From NCBI GenBank assembly GCA_001898705.1, contig MKUU01000044.1, forward strand, positions 124,001 through 188,000: a DNA stretch of 64,000 nucleotides. The letters run 5' to 3'. Positions 53,995 to 63,564 of this stretch are shown here, in pieces. The notes under the pieces are model-generated. The model did no database searches and was not told the DNA's origin. It saw only the letters and a list, made by a program, of their open reading frames with translations. Made by a program: the position numbers and the translations under genes. The DNA is from Caedibacter sp. 38-128. GTDB taxonomy: Bacteria > Pseudomonadota > Alphaproteobacteria > Caedimonadales > Caedimonadaceae. Position 1 is the first letter of the stretch, and each line of letters opens with the position of its first letter.

Positions 53995-55953
53995 TTAAGA
54001 ATCTAAGAAACTTCTTAACTTCCTTGAACGACTTGGATGTTTTAACTTTCGAAGCGCTTTTGCCTCAATTTGTCGAATACGTTCGCGTGTAACAGAGAAC
54101 TGCTGTCCAACTTCCTCAAGCGTATGATCTGTATTCATCCCAATCCCAAAACGCATTCTTAAAACACGCTCTTCACGTGGCGTTAGAGTTGACAGAACAC
54201 GCGTTGTCGTTTCCCGCAGATTTGCATTTACTGCCGCATCCATCGGAAGGATAGCGTTCTTATCTTCAATAAAATCGCCCAAACTTCCATCTTCTTCGTC
54301 ACCAATTGGGGTTTCAAGACTGATGGGTTCTTTAGCAATCTTCATGACCTTGCGCACTTTATCAACTGGCATCATAAGTTTTTCTGCAAGCTCTTCAGGC
54401 GTTGGCTCACGACCAATTTCATGCAACATCTGGCGTGACGTCCGCACAAGCTTATTAATCGTCTCAATCATATGAACAGGAATACGAATCGTGCGCGCTT
54501 GATCCGCAATTGAGCGTGTAATGGCCTGCCGGATCCACCATGTCGCATAAGTTGAGAACTTATATCCACGACGATATTCAAACTTGTCTACAGCCTTCAT
54601 AAGACCAATGTTACCTTCCTGGATTAAATCCAAGAACTGAAGCCCACGGTTAGTGTATTTTTTCGCGATCGAGATAACGAGACGCAAGTTGGCCTCAATC
54701 ATTTCTTTCTTAGCACGGCGAGCTTGACGATCCCCTTTCTGAACATCCGCGACAATGCGTCGGAATTCAGCAATATTAAGACCAGACTCAACAGAAATTT
54801 CAGCAACATTCTCCCGGATATGCTGCACTTCTTGGCCATATTTTGTAATAAACTTATCACCAGACTTCCCAAAGTCTTTTATTGAAGGAAGCCAATCAGG
54901 ATCAAGTTCATGACCAAAATATGCCTTTAAAAATTTCTCTCTTTGAATCCCAGATTCTGTTGCATAACGTAAAATCTTGCCCTCAAGCCCCATAAGTTTC
55001 CGATTTAAAGTATAAAGTTGATCAACAAGCTGATCAATACGAAGGGGGTTAAATCGAATCTCGCTCACTAGTTCAACAAGTGTCTTTTTTAATTCTTTAA
55101 AAAGCTTCTCATTCTTTGACGCTTGAGTTTTTTTCTCTTGCGCAAGCTTCAAACGCTCAACTTGTAAAGCATATAAAGATTCATAGATTTCAGCAATCTT
55201 ATCAAATTTTTCTAATATTTGAGGTTTAAGAGCTTCTTCTTGAGCCGAAAATGGATTTTGTTCAGCCTCGTTTTCACCGCTCTCTTCAGTATCCTCATTC
55301 TTATCGTTTTCGCCTTCTTCGTTGTCTTCTTCCTCGTCCACGAGTTCTTCTTCTAACTCTTCTTCCTCAGGATTTTCTTCTTCACTTGTATCTTCAATAT
55401 CGATAATTTCTCGTAAAGAAATTTGATTTTCTACCAATGCATCACGCCAAGAGATAATAGCCCGAATTGTAAGTGGACTTTCACAAATAGCATCGATCAT
55501 CATCAAACGACCTTCTTCTATCCGTTTGGCAATTTCTATTTCTCCCTCGCGAGACAAAAGCTCAACCCTACCCATTTCTCGTAAATACATACGAACTGGA
55601 TCGTCTGTCCTTCCACCTTCAGCAAGCTCAGTACTGCTTTCTTCTTCCTGCTCATCTTCAGCCTCACCCTCAAAGCTTTCAGAGTTTTCAGCTTCTTCCT
55701 CATCAATCTCATCGGCTTCAATGACGTTGATTCCAAGTTCAGCAATCATTGACATTGCATCTTCAATTTGCTCTGAAGAAAATTCATCCTGAGGCAAAGC
55801 ATTATTTAATTGATCATAAGTGATGTAGCCTTTTTCTTTCCCTTTGGTGATGAGCTTCTTTAAAGTAGCCTTTAGGTCTACTTTCTTAAGCTCAACAGCA
55901 GCCTCTTCTTGGGTTTCATCACGAAGTTCGGCGGTTGTTCTCACAATTTTCAT
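53995..55953 (-). CDS. rpoD: RNA polymerase primary sigma factor RpoD
   Basis: A 652-aa housekeeping sigma factor. An N-terminal region 1.1 (about 25-90) precedes a long acidic segment rich in Glu (85-115 and 195-240). Region 2 ([22 protein letters not shown], then the -10 recognition helix [15 protein letters not shown]), region 3 ([11 protein letters not shown]) and region 4 ([27 protein letters not shown]) are complete. It lies 52 bases after dnaG, the conserved macromolecular-synthesis order. Confidence 0.98.
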   Translation of the reverse strand: MKIVRTTAELRDETQEEAAVELKKVDLKATLKKLITKGKEKGYITYDQLNNALPQDEFSSEQIEDAMSMIAELGINVIEADEIDEEEAENSESFEGEAEDEQEEESSTELAEGGRTDDPVRMYLREMGRVELLSREGEIEIAKRIEEGRLMMIDAICESPLTIRAIISWRDALVENQISLREIIDIEDTSEEENPEEEELEEELVDEEEDNEEGENDKNEDTEESGENEAEQNPFSAQEEALKPQILEKFDKIAEIYESLYALQVERLKLAQEKKTQASKNEKLFKELKKTLVELVSEIRFNPLRIDQLVDQLYTLNRKLMGLEGKILRYATESGIQREKFLKAYFGHELDPDWLPSIKDFGKSGDKFITKYGQEVQHIRENVAEISVESGLNIAEFRRIVADVQKGDRQARRAKKEMIEANLRLVISIAKKYTNRGLQFLDLIQEGNIGLMKAVDKFEYRRGYKFSTYATWWIRQAITRSIADQARTIRIPVHMIETINKLVRTSRQMLHEIGREPTPEELAEKLMMPVDKVRKVMKIAKEPISLETPIGDEEDGSLGDFIEDKNAILPMDAAVNANLRETTTRVLSTLTPREERVLRMRFGIGMNTDHTLEEVGQQFSVTRERIRQIEAKALRKLKHPSRSRKLRSFLDS

Positions 55954-56005
55954 CCTTTCCTAATTTAATCATAAAATCTAAATTAACTTCTTATTTCTAG
56001 GTTTG

Positions 56006-57772
56006 TTATTGCTGTAAGTTTTGAACTTCATCCCATGCCTCATAGCTCATATCCTCACCAAACCTACGTTTTACCTCGAGAAGCGCCTGAGTTAACTTTT
56101 TTTGCCCTTGAATACGAGACCATATCTCTGTCCATCCTTCTCTTGCCTCATTAATTTCGCTCTCTTCCTTTACAAACGGAGCTAATGATTTAACCTGAGA
56201 GGATAGAATTTCCTGCATAACCTCACGAAACCCCTCATTATACAAATGGTGATGCAAAACGCCAGCGTCAAGTCCTGTCGAATCATTTATTTTTGTAAGC
56301 ATCGCTTCTCGGAGTTTATTCCAACCCGGATCAGAAAGTTCAAGCTCAACAAAATCTTCAGCATATTCTAAAATAAGGCTTGGATGATTCAAAAGCACAG
56401 CAATTAATATTTTTTGCGATAGAATATTTGAATTTAAAAATGATTGAGCCCCAGACGGAGCGTTTAAAGAAACTTTTTTAAGAGACGGGTTAGCTCCTTT
56501 ACTAGAATTCATATAAAACAGTTCTCTCAACCGAGACCGATATTCTTGACGATACTGCGCACGCAAAGTTGGTTCTTGAATGCTATTCACATATGTCATT
56601 ATCCCATTTTCAAATACAGCTCTTTGTTCAGGTGTTTTAAGCGCTTTTTGCTGCACTTCAAACTGCCATAATAAATCTGAAAGAGGCAGCGTACGTTCTA
56701 AAGTACTTTCAAAACTTTTACTCCCCCCAGAGCGCAATAGACTATCAGGATCTTCACCTTTAGGCAGAAGAGCAAAACGTAATGAAAGGCCAAATTTCAA
56801 CAATGGCATAGCGCGTTCTGCTGCACGTATTGCAGCTTTTTGTCCTGCACTATCCCCATCAAAACAAAGGATGGGTTCTGAACGAAACCGCCACAATAGA
56901 AGGATTTGTTCTTCAGTTAAGGCTGTCCCTAAGGGAGCAACAGCCCCCTTAAACCCAGCCTGATGAAGTGAAATAACATCTAAGTAACCTTCAGCTACCA
57001 ACAATGGCTGCCCTTTTTTAAGATCTTGCTGTACAAAATTATAAGCATACAAAATCTGACTTTTATGAAAGATACTTGTTTCTGGCGAATTTAAATATTT
57101 AGGCTCACCTGCTTCTAGAATTCTTCCCCCAAAAGCAATTACACGCCCTTTCCGATCAAAAATAGGAAACATGACTCGATCCCGGAAACGATCATATGTA
57201 CTCTTATCTTCATCTCGCTGAATAATAAGGCCAGCTCGTTGTAAAATATCTTCAGAAAAGCCTTCTTTGATTAAAGCTTCCTTAAGCGTATTGCCGACAC
57301 TTGCATATCCAAGCCGAAATTGGGAAATTGTCTCAGGCTTTAACCCTCTTGTTTCAAGATATTGAGCGGCTTTAAAGCCTTTTGATGTTTTTAGCTGCTT
57401 TTCAAAAAATACTGTTGCCGCTTCCAAAGCTTGAAATAGTTTACTTTGCAAAGACTCATCGCTTACAGATTTATCTTTAAATGTAGGTACTGTTAATCCC
57501 ATTAAGGAGGCAAGCTTCTCTAATGCTTCCATAAAGCTCACTCCCTCTGTTTCTTGAAGAAAAGAGAGGGCATCACCATGAGCCCCACAGCCAAAACAAT
57601 GATAAGTTCCTTGCTCATCCTTAATATGAAAAGAAGGCGTCTTCTCAGAATGAAATGGGCATAAGCCCATCTTAAGACGCCCTTTTCGCATAATCTTCAC
57701 GCGCGTCCCAATAATCTCACTTAGCACCAAGCGCGACTTAAGATAATCAATAAATTCTGTCAGATTTGTCAT
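56006..57772 (-). CDS. dnaG: DNA primase DnaG
   Basis: A 588-aa primase. The zinc-binding domain uses C38, H41, C59 and C62 (LCPFHSEKTPSF, YHCFGCGAHGD). The RNA polymerase core contains the RFRDRVMFPIFDRKGRVIAFGGR block. The TOPRIM domain has VAEGYLDV and FDGDSAGQKAA. The C-terminal helicase-binding domain is present but short. It runs from the PCu(A)C gene into rpoD on one strand. Confidence 0.97.
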   Translation of the reverse strand: MTNLTEFIDYLKSRLVLSEIIGTRVKIMRKGRLKMGLCPFHSEKTPSFHIKDEQGTYHCFGCGAHGDALSFLQETEGVSFMEALEKLASLMGLTVPTFKDKSVSDESLQSKLFQALEAATVFFEKQLKTSKGFKAAQYLETRGLKPETISQFRLGYASVGNTLKEALIKEGFSEDILQRAGLIIQRDEDKSTYDRFRDRVMFPIFDRKGRVIAFGGRILEAGEPKYLNSPETSIFHKSQILYAYNFVQQDLKKGQPLLVAEGYLDVISLHQAGFKGAVAPLGTALTEEQILLLWRFRSEPILCFDGDSAGQKAAIRAAERAMPLLKFGLSLRFALLPKGEDPDSLLRSGGSKSFESTLERTLPLSDLLWQFEVQQKALKTPEQRAVFENGIMTYVNSIQEPTLRAQYRQEYRSRLRELFYMNSSKGANPSLKKVSLNAPSGAQSFLNSNILSQKILIAVLLNHPSLILEYAEDFVELELSDPGWNKLREAMLTKINDSTGLDAGVLHHHLYNEGFREVMQEILSSQVKSLAPFVKEESEINEAREGWTEIWSRIQGQKKLTQALLEVKRRFGEDMSYEAWDEVQNLQQ

Positions 57773-57799
57773 CTCAACGTGTATTCCATTACAAAAGTG

Positions 57800-58261
57800 C
57801 TAATCTTTACAAGTGCATGCATGTTTATTTTTACGTACTTCCGCAATTATCGAGATTTGACCTGCATTTTCAAAAATTAAAGTAAGTTTAATTTTCTCGC
57901 TTTCTTTTAATGGCTTAAGAATATTTAGCAACATAATATGAAGACCCCCCTCTTTAAGATCAACTGTTTGCTTTGTGGGAATCTCAATAGACTCAATTGG
58001 CCTCATCTTATAGACATCGCCTTCTTTTAAGTGGGTATGTAATTCCACTCTCTTGCATACATCTGTTTGTGCACCAATAAGGCGATCAGATTTAAGTCCA
58101 TCGTTGACAATCTTCACGTAAGCGGCACTATTTCCCACTTCGGTGGCACGCACCCATGCACCTTCAGCATGAATAAAGACTGGCGCAGAAGCTTCATTAG
58201 CTGATGTCGGATTAATAAGTAAGTAAAATATGATTAGGAAGGGATATAAAATCATCATCAA
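57800..58261 (-). CDS. Periplasmic PCu(A)C copper chaperone family protein
   Basis: A 153-aa exported protein with a signal peptide (ILYPFLIIFYLLINPTSA) and the PCu(A)C domain. The copper-binding pattern is visible: ELHTHLKEGDVYKM and GLHIML supply the conserved His and Met ligands. Members deliver copper to cytochrome oxidase Cu-A sites. Cys residues near the C-terminus (ACTC) are extra. It lies 27 bases upstream of dnaG, an unusual neighbour. Confidence 0.92.
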   Translation of the reverse strand: MMMILYPFLIIFYLLINPTSANEASAPVFIHAEGAWVRATEVGNSAAYVKIVNDGLKSDRLIGAQTDVCKRVELHTHLKEGDVYKMRPIESIEIPTKQTVDLKEGGLHIMLLNILKPLKESEKIKLTLIFENAGQISIIAEVRKNKHACTCKD

Positions 58262-58402
58262 TTCCTTTAATAAAAGGCATGCGCTAAAAGGTAAGCGTTT
58301 TATACATACATTATTTTAAGTAAGATAGCGATAATTCTTAAAAACTAAAAAATGTTAAAGAATTATTAACTATTCTTAGATACAAATAAAAATAAGATTA
58401 GA

Positions 58403-58435
58403 AAAAAAAGCCCGCTTCAATAAGGCGAGCTTTTA
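58403..58435 (-). terminator. Rho-independent terminator of the small transcript unit
   Basis: On the minus strand AAGCTCGCC-(TTATTGAA)-GCGGGCTTTTTTTT: a stem with one G-T pair and eight T. Confidence 0.85.
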
Positions 58436-58452
58436 TAAAAATAAATTCTTGA

Positions 58453-58521
58453 TTACGCGTTTGTGGTAATAAGGTAATTCTTAACAGTCAATATTTTTGA
58501 CTGATCGATTTTTTTCAGCAT
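58453..58521 (-). CDS. 22-aa ORF in a self-contained small transcript
   Basis: ATG at 58521 follows a full AGGAGG five bases upstream on the minus strand. The 22-codon frame encodes a basic then neutral peptide starting MLKKIDQSKILTVKN. It is bracketed by a promoter-like pair, a hairpin and a strong terminator, so the whole unit is about 180-190 nt. No family recognised; it could be a small protein, a leader peptide, or a regulatory RNA with an incidental frame. Confidence 0.55.
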   Translation of the reverse strand: MLKKIDQSKILTVKNYLITTNA

Positions 58522-58562
58522 GTTTTCCTCCTAATACATTAAATCAAATTAAGATTTGATGC

Positions 58563-58586
58563 ATGCACCACGACAATCTGGTGCAC
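58563..58586 (-). promoter_or_regulatory. Hairpin at the 5' end of the small transcript
   Basis: TGCACCA and TGGTGCA arms around an 8-base loop would sit at the very 5' end of the RNA if transcription starts from the hexamers at 58593-58620. It may stabilise the RNA or be a protein-binding site. Confidence 0.45.
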
Positions 58587-58592
58587 AGAGTG

Positions 58593-58620
58593 ATAATAAC
58601 ATGAGAATTCAATATTGCAA
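58593..58620 (-). promoter_or_regulatory. Possible sigma-70 promoter of the small transcript
   Basis: On the minus strand TTGCAA (58615-58620) and TATTAT (58593-58598) are separated by 16 bases and lie immediately upstream of the hairpin. The remaining bases 58621-58854 are AT-rich with no gene seen. Confidence 0.4.
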
Positions 58621-58854
58621 CATTTTAGTTAAATTTTTATACTTCAAGTATTTAATGGAAGTAAAATAAGCTTTAAAAAAAATATATCCACCCTAAAAAT
58701 AGCTACAAGATTCGAGATTAAATTTAACTTTATTTAAAATTGTGTATATTAAACTTGCACTACTAATAAATTAAAAAATAAGCTATATGTATCATAGATG
58801 TATTAAAATATCGAAAATGCAAGATATACATAGCTTTCAGGGAAGGTTATAGGC

Positions 58855-59874
58855 ATGAGTCTTAAAGATACATTCATTGCAACATTTGTCATTTTCTTAT
58901 GGTCAACAAGCTTAATCGTACAAAAAATTGCTTTAGGGCATATTTCAATTTATATATTGAGTTTCTTACGTCTCGTTTCTGTCGTCCCTTTACTTTTTCT
59001 ATACCCTAAGCCTGCCAATTCTATTTCGAAATATTTTTTGGCTGGTTTCTTTTGGAATGCTCTTAACTGGTTATTTCTTGGATTTGGGCTTAAATCAGGT
59101 GTAGGGCCAGGTTTATCATCTTTCTTGATGCAGACAAACGTCTTGTTTGGTGTCCTCTTTTGTTTTCTCTTCCTTCGCGAAAAAGTAACACTTATTGAAG
59201 TTATTGGAATGGCTGTCGCTTTTTTTGGAGCCTATCTCCTAACTCAAGCAAGGTACGGCAATACTTCAGATATGCCTTTCTTAGGGATTGTGTCTATTCT
59301 AATTTCAGCAGTCTGCTGGGGGATTGGATTCACGCTTCTTAAGAAATTTAAAATGGGAGCCGGAATAGCCGATAATATTTGGCTTTCTATTATTTCTATT
59401 CCATCTTTGATGGCCATTCCATTTATTATTGAAGGCCCCCAAGAAGCCATTTATAACTTCACTCATCTTTCTTATATTGGTGTGCTATGTTCTATTTATG
59501 TTGGCCTTGTTTCAACAGTTTGGGCAGGTTATCTCTGGTTAAGCCTTGCACAACGCGTCTCATCCCTTAAACAAACTCCTTTTATGTTACTTTTACCCGT
59601 TTTCACTTGCTTACTATCAACCTTATTTCTTAATGAAACACTTACATTTTCGCAAATAACTGCTGGCGCTGTAATCTTATTAGGTGTTTTCATTGCAAGA
59701 TTTCAATTTTTGTTTGAGAAACTTCATTCAGTTAAATCTTTAAAAAAAGATATTTCTCAAACATCCCTTCCAAAAAAAACGCAAAAAAACAATAAAAATA
59801 CAAATAATTATATTTCAAAAATAGACCGATCTCTTCTCGTAAAGAAAACCTATAAAAAAGCTACCCACGTTTAA
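58855..59874 (+). CDS. EamA/DMT family transporter
   Basis: A 339-aa membrane protein with ten predicted segments in two EamA repeats. Examples are FIATFVIFLWSTSLIV at the start and LGIVSILISAVCWGIGFTLLKKF at the second repeat. The last about 50 residues form a Lys/Asn-rich cytoplasmic tail that is unusual for the family. The substrate is unknown; amino acid or metabolite export is typical. Confidence 0.9.
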   Translation: MSLKDTFIATFVIFLWSTSLIVQKIALGHISIYILSFLRLVSVVPLLFLYPKPANSISKYFLAGFFWNALNWLFLGFGLKSGVGPGLSSFLMQTNVLFGVLFCFLFLREKVTLIEVIGMAVAFFGAYLLTQARYGNTSDMPFLGIVSILISAVCWGIGFTLLKKFKMGAGIADNIWLSIISIPSLMAIPFIIEGPQEAIYNFTHLSYIGVLCSIYVGLVSTVWAGYLWLSLAQRVSSLKQTPFMLLLPVFTCLLSTLFLNETLTFSQITAGAVILLGVFIARFQFLFEKLHSVKSLKKDISQTSLPKKTQKNNKNTNNYISKIDRSLLVKKTYKKATHV

Positions 59875-60340
59875 TTTCTCTATTTTTTTGCCGAATTAAT
59901 ATCCAATCACGACTATTAATTTCAATAATTTAATACTATTGTTTGGTAGCTCCTTAGGCGCAAAATATATTCTATTTCAACTAGCTCCTGCTGTTTAAGA
60001 ATTATACAGTTTTATTAACGCGCTTTATAATGCGTTAGTGTGCAACATTAATAACAGATTGGCAAAGGCTTGTAGTGGAAAATGAGAGCGGTTCTCACCA
60101 TATAACCAAGCAATAGGCCGTGAAATCAAATGGAGCCTCTTTACCAATATTAGTGACTAGCGCACTCAAAAGAAACATGGAGTTAGCTTTTTACAGTTTT
60201 TACAGCTTAATTCCCTGTAAGAGAAGGCACTTCAGGAACACGACGCTTACAAGGTCACAAAATAAGCGCCCCTTACTTCCCCGAACCCTGTTACTGATAA
60301 CCCCTTTCTCTGAGACACTTAAAAATCAAAGGAGAGAAAA
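59875..60340. other. Intergenic stretch upstream of the KGG gene
   Basis: About 465 bases with no convincing gene. A small hairpin (AACGC...GCGTT, about 60014-60035) is visible. An open 110-codon frame here (60120-60452) overlaps the real KGG gene and looks accidental. Confidence 0.5.
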
Positions 60341-60664
60341 ATGGCACAAAGTAATCGCAATAAACAAACTCAAAGTCCCAATACTTCTAAACGCGGCTTT
60401 GCTTCAATGCCTCATGAAAAAGTGCAAGAAATTGCGCGTCAAGGTGGATTAGCGAGCGCCGAAAAGGCTGGTCATGAAGGAATGTCCGAACGAGGACAAA
60501 AAGGTGGAGAAGAGAGAAAACGCCAACTTGGTCACGAGGGTTATGTTGAGTTAGGTCACATGGGCGGCGAAGCTCGAAAGAAACAGTTAGGCCCAGAAGG
60601 TTATGCGCGCATGGGCCGTGAAGGTGGCAATGCGCGTAGAGACAGATCTAGGGAAGGAAAATAA
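60341..60664 (+). CDS. KGG-repeat stress-associated protein
   Basis: A 107-aa hydrophilic protein built of four or five repeats of the stress-induced KGG type (GFASMPHEKVQEIARQGG, then GQKGGEERKRQLG, HMGGEARKKQLG, REGGNARR). The family includes E. coli YciG and is linked to stress and stationary phase. AAAGGAGAG precedes the ATG. It is followed by two hairpins and a ferritin-like gene. Confidence 0.9.
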   Translation: MAQSNRNKQTQSPNTSKRGFASMPHEKVQEIARQGGLASAEKAGHEGMSERGQKGGEERKRQLGHEGYVELGHMGGEARKKQLGPEGYARMGREGGNARRDRSREGK

Positions 60665-60674
60665 TAAAAGGACG

Positions 60675-60709
60675 TAACGAAGCGAAAAAGTAAGTCTTCG
60701 TCTTTTTTT
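60675..60709 (+). terminator. Probable terminator of the KGG gene
   Basis: ACGAAG (60678-60683) and CTTCGT (60696-60701) form a short stem that is followed by a run of seven T. Confidence 0.6.
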
Positions 60710-60750
60710 AAGGGTAAACTCAAAAATTAATATTTTTAAGGTTTACCCTT
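60710..60750 (+). promoter_or_regulatory. Long perfect inverted repeat before the ferritin-like gene
   Basis: AAGGGTAAAC (60710-60719) pairs with GTTTACCCTT (60741-60750), and an inner AAAAAT/ATTTTT pairs around a TAAT loop. It lies between the KGG terminator and the next gene and could be an operator or an RNA hairpin. Confidence 0.5.
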
Positions 60751-60814
60751 CATTTTCAAAGCTATGGCAACCATAAAAAACAAAAGCAAACTCGCTAAAA
60801 TAAAGGAGGAAAGA

Positions 60815-61276
60815 ATGGTAACACTAGTTGGCATGCAAGCAAATTTTGAAGATGCTATAAAAGATCTTATTGAATTAGATTATGATGCTGTAGAAGCCTA
60901 TGACGCTGCTATAAATCGGCTTAAAAATCAAGAATACAAAGAAAAATTAAACATCTTTAAAGCCGATCATGAATGGCATATTCAAGAGTTTACGAATGTT
61001 TTAAAGAAGAGAAATATTCAACCTCCTTCTGGACCAAGTATAGGAAAACAGTGGCTCGCAAAGGGAAAAGTAGTGTTAGCAGATTTAATTGGTGATAATG
61101 TCATCTTACGCGCCATGATTAGCAATGAGATTGATACAAATGCTGCTTATGAACGCATGTCTCTTCGAGAAGATATGTGGCCTGAAACTAAGGATCTTAT
61201 TAAAAGAGGCCTAGAAGATGAAAAAAGACATAAAAAGTGGCTTGAAAATACCATATTAGAAGAAAGTACGGTATAA
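60815..61276 (+). CDS. Ferritin-like PA2169/DUF2383-type four-helix protein
   Basis: A 153-aa helical protein with the ferritin-like pattern: LIELDYDAVEAYDAAINRL, KADHEWHIQEFTNVL, then IDTNAAYERMS and GLEDEKRHKKWLE, giving repeated Glu and ExxH positions suited to a di-metal site. The family is poorly characterised and often stress-linked. The ATG at 60815 has a strong AAAGGAGG five bases upstream; an earlier in-frame ATG at 60764 has none. Confidence 0.85.
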   Translation: MVTLVGMQANFEDAIKDLIELDYDAVEAYDAAINRLKNQEYKEKLNIFKADHEWHIQEFTNVLKKRNIQPPSGPSIGKQWLAKGKVVLADLIGDNVILRAMISNEIDTNAAYERMSLREDMWPETKDLIKRGLEDEKRHKKWLENTILEESTV

Positions 61277-61282
61277 TTTTAC

Positions 61283-61325
61283 ACTCTCTTTTTTCTATCA
61301 ACACATTGAAAAAAGAGAGTTTTTT
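61283..61325. terminator. Bidirectional terminator
   Basis: ACTCTCTTTTTTC (61283-61295) and GAAAAAAGAGAGT (61308-61320) form a 13-bp stem with a following T-run, between convergent genes, so it can serve both. Confidence 0.85.
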
Positions 61326-61327
61326 CT

Positions 61328-61708
61328 TCAAAATACCTTGGTTTTAAGCTGAAAAATCACTGTTAACATTCCCCCCTTATTTTGAGGAATAATTTCTAAA
61401 TATTTATCATTTAAAACATACGCAAAGCGCCCTATTCTCTCCCATTCATTCGCTTGCAATGCATCTTGATAAAATTCTTCTATATCTTCCACAAAAAGAT
61501 TCCCCGAGGCCTCTGTTTCAATCCTATAAATGTCGCCTCCTTGCCCAACATCTTCAATCTCACCTGTACGTTTAAGGCCCCGCATAAGTGGTATGTTTTC
61601 TAATGTAGGGATAGATTTTGTACTGCGATAGCCTAATTCGAACTTACTCTTTGAAAAAGAAGGAGAAATAATAAAACTATAACAGATAAAACTTAAAATT
61701 AATCTCAT
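61328..61708 (-). CDS. Hypothetical exported protein downstream of mutM
   Basis: A 126-aa protein with a signal peptide (RLILSFICYSFIISPSFS). The mature part has an NIPLMRGL motif, a GDIYRIETEASG strand pair and an FYQDALQANEWERIG helix. It resembles in pattern an alphaproteobacterial exported family in which IPLMPGL, GRI and FY..LP.LGW recur; I have no name for it. The ATG at 61708 overlaps the mutM stop (ATGA). Confidence 0.7.
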   Translation of the reverse strand: MRLILSFICYSFIISPSFSKSKFELGYRSTKSIPTLENIPLMRGLKRTGEIEDVGQGGDIYRIETEASGNLFVEDIEEFYQDALQANEWERIGRFAYVLNDKYLEIIPQNKGGMLTVIFQLKTKVF

Positions 61709-62538
61709 ATTTGACACCTTTCACAGTAAAATGTTGAACGGTTAGATTGAAGAATTCTTTTAATCTCTACATGATCACACCGAAGACACCGTTCTCCTTC
61801 ACGACCATATACCTTAAAAACATCTTGAAAAGTTCCTTTTTCACCGTCGGGTTGTCGATGATCTCTTAATGTTGAGCCCCCTGCAGCAATTGCTTTTCTT
61901 AAAACAGCTTGAATTGCCTTAACGAGAATCTCAGCCTCGAGATGATTGATTGTTTTAGCTAAACGAAGAGGCGATAATTTTGCACAATGAAGCGCTTCAC
62001 AAACATAAATATTTCCAAGGCCAGCAATTATTTTTTGATCTAAAAGTGCTGCTTTAAGGGGGCGTGATCTGTTTTTAAATAACTCTAAAAGGAATGGGCC
62101 TGAAAAGCTATTATCGAATGGCTCAACACCTAAAGAACTTAACAAAGAAAAACGTGACAATTCTTTCAATGGAACAAGCAACATCGCTCCAAAACGACGC
62201 GGATCTCGGAAACGCAACTTTAAACCAGAATAAAAGGCAATCTCCACATGATCGTGCGTTTGACGAGGGGTTAATGCTTTTGGGGTAATAACCTGCACCC
62301 TTCCGGACATCCCTAAATGCCATAATAAGATAAAATCAGCTTTCTCGAAGTATAAGAGTAGATACTTAGCTCGCCGCACAAGCATTTTAACCTTTTGGCC
62401 TTCAAGCATTTCCTCAAAGTTATGAGGAATAGGCCATCGTAACCCACGATGATGCACTTCAACTTTTTCGATGGTCTGATCAAGTATATACCTTTCAAGG
62501 TTTACTTTGACAGATTCAACTTCCGGCAATTCAGGCAT
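61705..62538 (-). CDS. mutM: Formamidopyrimidine-DNA glycosylase
   Basis: A 277-aa base-excision repair enzyme removing 8-oxoguanine. The N-terminal PELPEVE gives catalytic P2 and E3. LLWHLGMSGR and the helix-two-turn-helix (QKIIAGLGNIYVCEALH) are present. The zinc finger (CLRCDH...CERCQ) closes the protein. It is divergent from ubiE, as is usual in Alphaproteobacteria. Confidence 0.97.
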   Translation of the reverse strand: MPELPEVESVKVNLERYILDQTIEKVEVHHRGLRWPIPHNFEEMLEGQKVKMLVRRAKYLLLYFEKADFILLWHLGMSGRVQVITPKALTPRQTHDHVEIAFYSGLKLRFRDPRRFGAMLLVPLKELSRFSLLSSLGVEPFDNSFSGPFLLELFKNRSRPLKAALLDQKIIAGLGNIYVCEALHCAKLSPLRLAKTINHLEAEILVKAIQAVLRKAIAAGGSTLRDHRQPDGEKGTFQDVFKVYGREGERCLRCDHVEIKRILQSNRSTFYCERCQI

Positions 62539-62609
62539 AAGAGTACTAGAAATTAAGTTAAGATTCCTTTATGGTTTAGCATATCTTAAAAAGATAAGAA
62601 AACTCATAG

Positions 62610-63362
62610 ATGACAAAGCGTAACACTACTGATTTTGGTTTTCAAGATGTGGATTCATCAGAAAAAACAAACCTCGTTACCGACGTTTTTCGTCGTGTTG
62701 CAAGTAATTATGATCTCATGAATGATGTCATGAGCTTGGGCATTCATCGATGGTGGAAAGATCAACTCATCCAAAGGATCGCACCTAAAAAAGAAGAAAA
62801 ATTCATAGATGTTGCGGGAGGAACAGGCGATATTGCATTGCGTCTTCTTAATAAGTCAGCACCTGCATCAGCTATTACAATCTGTGATATCAATCCTGCA
62901 ATGCTTGAACAAGGACGAGCTCGAGCTATTGATCAAGGCGTTATCAAAGGACTGCAATGGGTATGTGGAACAGCTGAAAACCTTCCTTTCCCAAATGCTT
63001 CTTTTGATGTCTATACTATTGCCTTTGGCTTACGTAATGTTACGAATAAAGAGTCTGCTTTGAAAGAAGCTTTCCGCGTTTTAAAGCCAGGAGGGCGCTT
63101 TTATTGTCTTGAATTTTCTAAAGTCAACCATCCCTTCTTCGAAAAAGCTTACTCTCTTTATTCTTTTAACGTTATTCCACGGATAGGCGCTCTCATTGCA
63201 AAGGATCAAGCTGCTTATCAATATTTAGTTGAGAGTATTGCTCGTTTTCCTTCTCAAGAGCAACTCACCACAATGATACAAGAAGCGGGTTTCGCCTCAG
63301 TCTCATATCAAAATCTTACGCACGGAATTGTGGCAATTCATGAAGGGCTTAAAGCCCGATAG
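62610..63362 (+). CDS. ubiE: Demethylmenaquinone/2-polyprenyl-benzoquinol methyltransferase UbiE
   Basis: A 250-aa SAM methyltransferase of ubiquinone synthesis. Family motifs are VFRRVASNYDLMNDVMSLGIHRWWK near the start, DVAGGTGDIALR (68-79) for SAM, and the later FGLRNVTNK and LEFSKV. Normal length. The ubiB gene that often follows ubiE is not next here; a 560-base spacer with the repeat follows. Confidence 0.96.
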   Translation: MTKRNTTDFGFQDVDSSEKTNLVTDVFRRVASNYDLMNDVMSLGIHRWWKDQLIQRIAPKKEEKFIDVAGGTGDIALRLLNKSAPASAITICDINPAMLEQGRARAIDQGVIKGLQWVCGTAENLPFPNASFDVYTIAFGLRNVTNKESALKEAFRVLKPGGRFYCLEFSKVNHPFFEKAYSLYSFNVIPRIGALIAKDQAAYQYLVESIARFPSQEQLTTMIQEAGFASVSYQNLTHGIVAIHEGLKAR

Positions 63363-63564
63363 GATTAAAAAATAGCTCAAAAAAATTAACCCTTCAAAGC
63401 TATAAACGAACCATGACATGCCCTAAAATCGCGGCGCATAAATTCTCTCGAGTGGTAAGAGAAAAATAATAAAAGAGTGTTATTTTTGCAGTAATAAAAG
63501 AAAAGCAAAATAGCCTGAAAATTATTTTATAAATACTTGATATTATGTGATTATTGATTTGATT

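Noticed and set aside
60050-60300. Faint resemblance to the end of an IS66-type transposase
   Set aside because: Only a few scattered residues fit, with stop codons in between; not enough to call a mobile-element remnant.
60120-60452. 110-aa frame overlapping the KGG gene
   Set aside because: It overlaps a well-supported gene in another frame, has no ribosome binding site and no family resemblance.
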